From: Bugula neritina | Lineage: Eukaryota > Bryozoa > Gymnolaemata > Cheilostomatida > Bugulidae | Assembly (NCBI GenBank): GCA_964035545.1 | Contig: OZ037770.1 | Coordinates: 9,326,973-9,390,972 of the forward strand | Direction of reading: 5' to 3' | Length of the DNA: 64,000 nt | Shown: positions 62,235 through 64,000 of the stretch, piece after piece | How the letters are laid out: the number at the start of each line of letters is the position of its first letter | Position numbering within the stretch: position 1 is the stretch's first letter | Notes under the pieces: generated by a model | Seen by the model: only the letters and a program-made list of their open reading frames with translations | The model's database searches: none | Told to the model about the DNA's origin: nothing | Position numbers and translations under genes: made by a program

Positions 62235-62654
62235 TGTAATAGATTTGCTCAATTATATTATATTCTTTTCCTGCATTGTGATAAGTAGAGTTATGTTCCC
62301 TCGCCACTTGTTTTTCTTTTAATAATAATAATTATATGTGAGCCGAAACTCGTGCGAAGTCGGAGGCCGAAGACACGAGGTCGGAGGGGCCTGTCCGAGA
62401 TCGGACAGGATTCCCTCCGATGTCGGTCGGCGGAACTCCGAGCTTTGTATGAGTTTCAGACCCTCATTAGTGGCGGGAATTGTCACCATATATAAGTGCG
62501 AGTTTTTCGAATCTAAATCAGTACTGCACTGGAGCTGATACATGAAGGAATCAATAAAGACTATTAATTACAGTTTAACAAGACTCTTTATTTCATCATA
62601 ATAATTGGCATGCAGACTACTTAGTCTATTCTCATAACCCGCAAAACTACAACA
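62235..62654 (+). repeat. 3' LTR of Gypsy-like element 2
   Basis: 420 bases, from TGTAATAGATTTGCT to CTACAACA (TG...CA), preceded by gataaggggtgag. It has tatataag near 62,490 as a TATA-like box and aataaag near 62,552 as a poly(A) signal. Ends and layout match LTR 1, while the middle has diverged. Confidence 0.75.
62381..62420. promoter_or_regulatory. Nested TCGG/CCGA palindromes in LTR 2
   Basis: A perfect 20-bp palindrome with a 2-base centre (CCTGTCCGAGATCGGACAGG, 62,390-62,409) lies inside an inverted pair TCGGAGGG (62,381-62,388) and CCCTCCGA (62,413-62,420). More TCGG and CCGA words lie on both sides. The position, upstream of the TATA-like box, matches LTR 1, although the bases differ. 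Confidence 0.75.
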
Positions 62655-64000
62655 TTATGTCTTTGAGTATTTAATACTAGAAAACAATAAATTAAACATT
62701 AAATTAAAAAAAAAACTAAGTTACTCTTCACCACCATCATTCTCACCATGATGGCGATGATCAGAAGGACTTTCCCTATGATGATCATGTTGCTGAAAAG
62801 ATGATTGTCATCATGATTTATTTATATTCTTATTAGTATTACTATTAGTATTAGGCTATTATTAAATTAATACAGTGCTCAGATATACTGTTAGTTAGTC
62901 ATAGTGTAACTTACTAGTATAACTAAAACTATAACTACAAGTTATACTGTATAAATACTACTAGTAGCAGTACTAGTGAGTACTACTACTAGTAGTAGTA
63001 CTATTACTATTAGTATTACTCTATCAGTATTACTATAACTATTAGCAACACTAACTCTAAGCCTTATTTGAAGTTCAATCACAATGCAACTGCTACATTA
63101 TTATCATGATTATCATACTCATACTGATACTCATGGTGACAACGATAATCATAATCATAATGTTATTAATCACCATCACTGTAAATTTATAATTTATTAA
63201 TTGTGATAATCATAATGATTATCAAAATTATATATAATTTAAAATAATAATAATTATAATATAACACATTTTATATTCATATTGAAATGTTATTCAAACA
63301 GATGAACACTAGCAGTAACTCAGTAATCATTACCCATGAGCGCCATGGCCATAGTGATAGTCATTATCATAGAGTATCATAGTGATTATCATTATGATTA
63401 ATATTTATATTATATGATTCTGATAGACATTTTTATTTTGGTTTTGATTTACAACCGCCACAACGATTTAGATTGAATTTAAGTAAGACTTGGAAAAGCA
63501 TAATGATAATACATAATATTTTTTGTTGGCGTTGAAAATTCATTAAAAATCATGAAAATAGAGTATGCTTGCATTTTGCAGCAGCATCTAATACACAAAT
63601 AAATTGAAGAACTTGCGGCTGCACGTGCCCCGGCAGTCTACTTTAAAAGAGCACCAAATTGGGGGTGAATTAGTGCAGTACTTTTTTCCGTATAATCTTC
63701 AAACTCGAGACCCTGATCAAAGCACCTAATGACCACTAACTTGGTGCTACTTCTAGCCAATATCAAAGTGTTTTGGAAAGTAAGTAAAAATAAGGAAAGA
63801 AATGTTTTAGGTGTTTTGTCTTTGTAAAAAGAAAACAACTCTCAATAAAGATCTATCAGTACCCTATTCAAGGCTAAGTGACCATCGAGTAAATTTATGG
63901 TCCACCAATTTTCAATCATAGCTCAGTCAAGCATCTGTATAGGAGCTTCAAATTATGTTTGCATGTTAGTAGAGATAGCACCCACATGTTGAAATACTAA
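62655..64000. other. Simple-repeat rich, no gene seen
   Basis: From about 62,800 to 63,420 there are degenerate (ATT/AGT/ATC)n patches (ttagtattactattag, cataatgattatcat), resembling 3.1-3.7 kb. The frame at 63,638-63,838 (minus) has no recognisable domain. Confidence 0.45.

Overview
This window is AT-rich animal genomic DNA. Its genes are split by GT-AG introns, and it carries tRNA-derived SINEs, LTR elements, LINE and DNA-transposon remnants, and many microsatellites. No ribosomal RNA, operon or prokaryotic feature is visible. A metazoan ALAD gene, Tigger/pogo-like and Gypsy elements, and many hundred-base introns suggest a marine invertebrate, perhaps a lophotrochozoan such as a bryozoan or mollusc. 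That placement is inference; the sequence does not name the species.

Host genes, all on the minus strand: (1) 6.4-8.5 kb, a small secreted Thr/Pro/Gly/Arg-rich protein with a TATA box, a 5' UTR intron and three phase-0 coding exons; (2) 19.2-29.4 kb and 31.4-40.8 kb, two tandem paralogues of an unrecognised secreted protein with 20 conserved cysteines, a mucin-like Thr-rich stalk and a short hydrophobic tail; (3) 41.96-47.28 kb, a complete nine-exon delta-aminolevulinate dehydratase (porphobilinogen synthase) of heme synthesis. A possible terminal exon lies near 2 kb, and a fragment resembling a HECT ubiquitin-ligase C-lobe near 58.8-59.1 kb.

Mobile elements fill much of the rest. At 10.9-13.7 kb is a structurally complete, apparently young LTR element with identical 195-bp LTRs, a 5-bp target duplication, a tRNA-Ser primer site and a Gag-protease ORF but no pol (a TR-GAG-like element). 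At 47.5-50.8 and 60.5-62.65 kb are two decayed Gypsy-like elements. Both keep an unusual accessory protein with a C2H2 finger, and both end in an LTR packed with nested TCGG/CCGA palindromes. At 54-56.4 kb is a broken Tigger/pogo transposase. Non-autonomous elements include a 1.3-kb pogo-like TIR element, a 216-bp hAT-like MITE with perfect 8-bp target duplications, a pair of TTAA-flanked MITEs, and at least nine copies of one tRNA-derived SINE family.

The two tandem paralogues record insertion history. A SINE in an intron of the first copy is missing from the intact matching site in the second. The second copy carries the pogo-like element, the hAT MITE and a tRNA-like insertion that the first lacks. 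The second copy also has a 52-bp tandem repeat that multiplies the 3' splice site of its penultimate coding exon.
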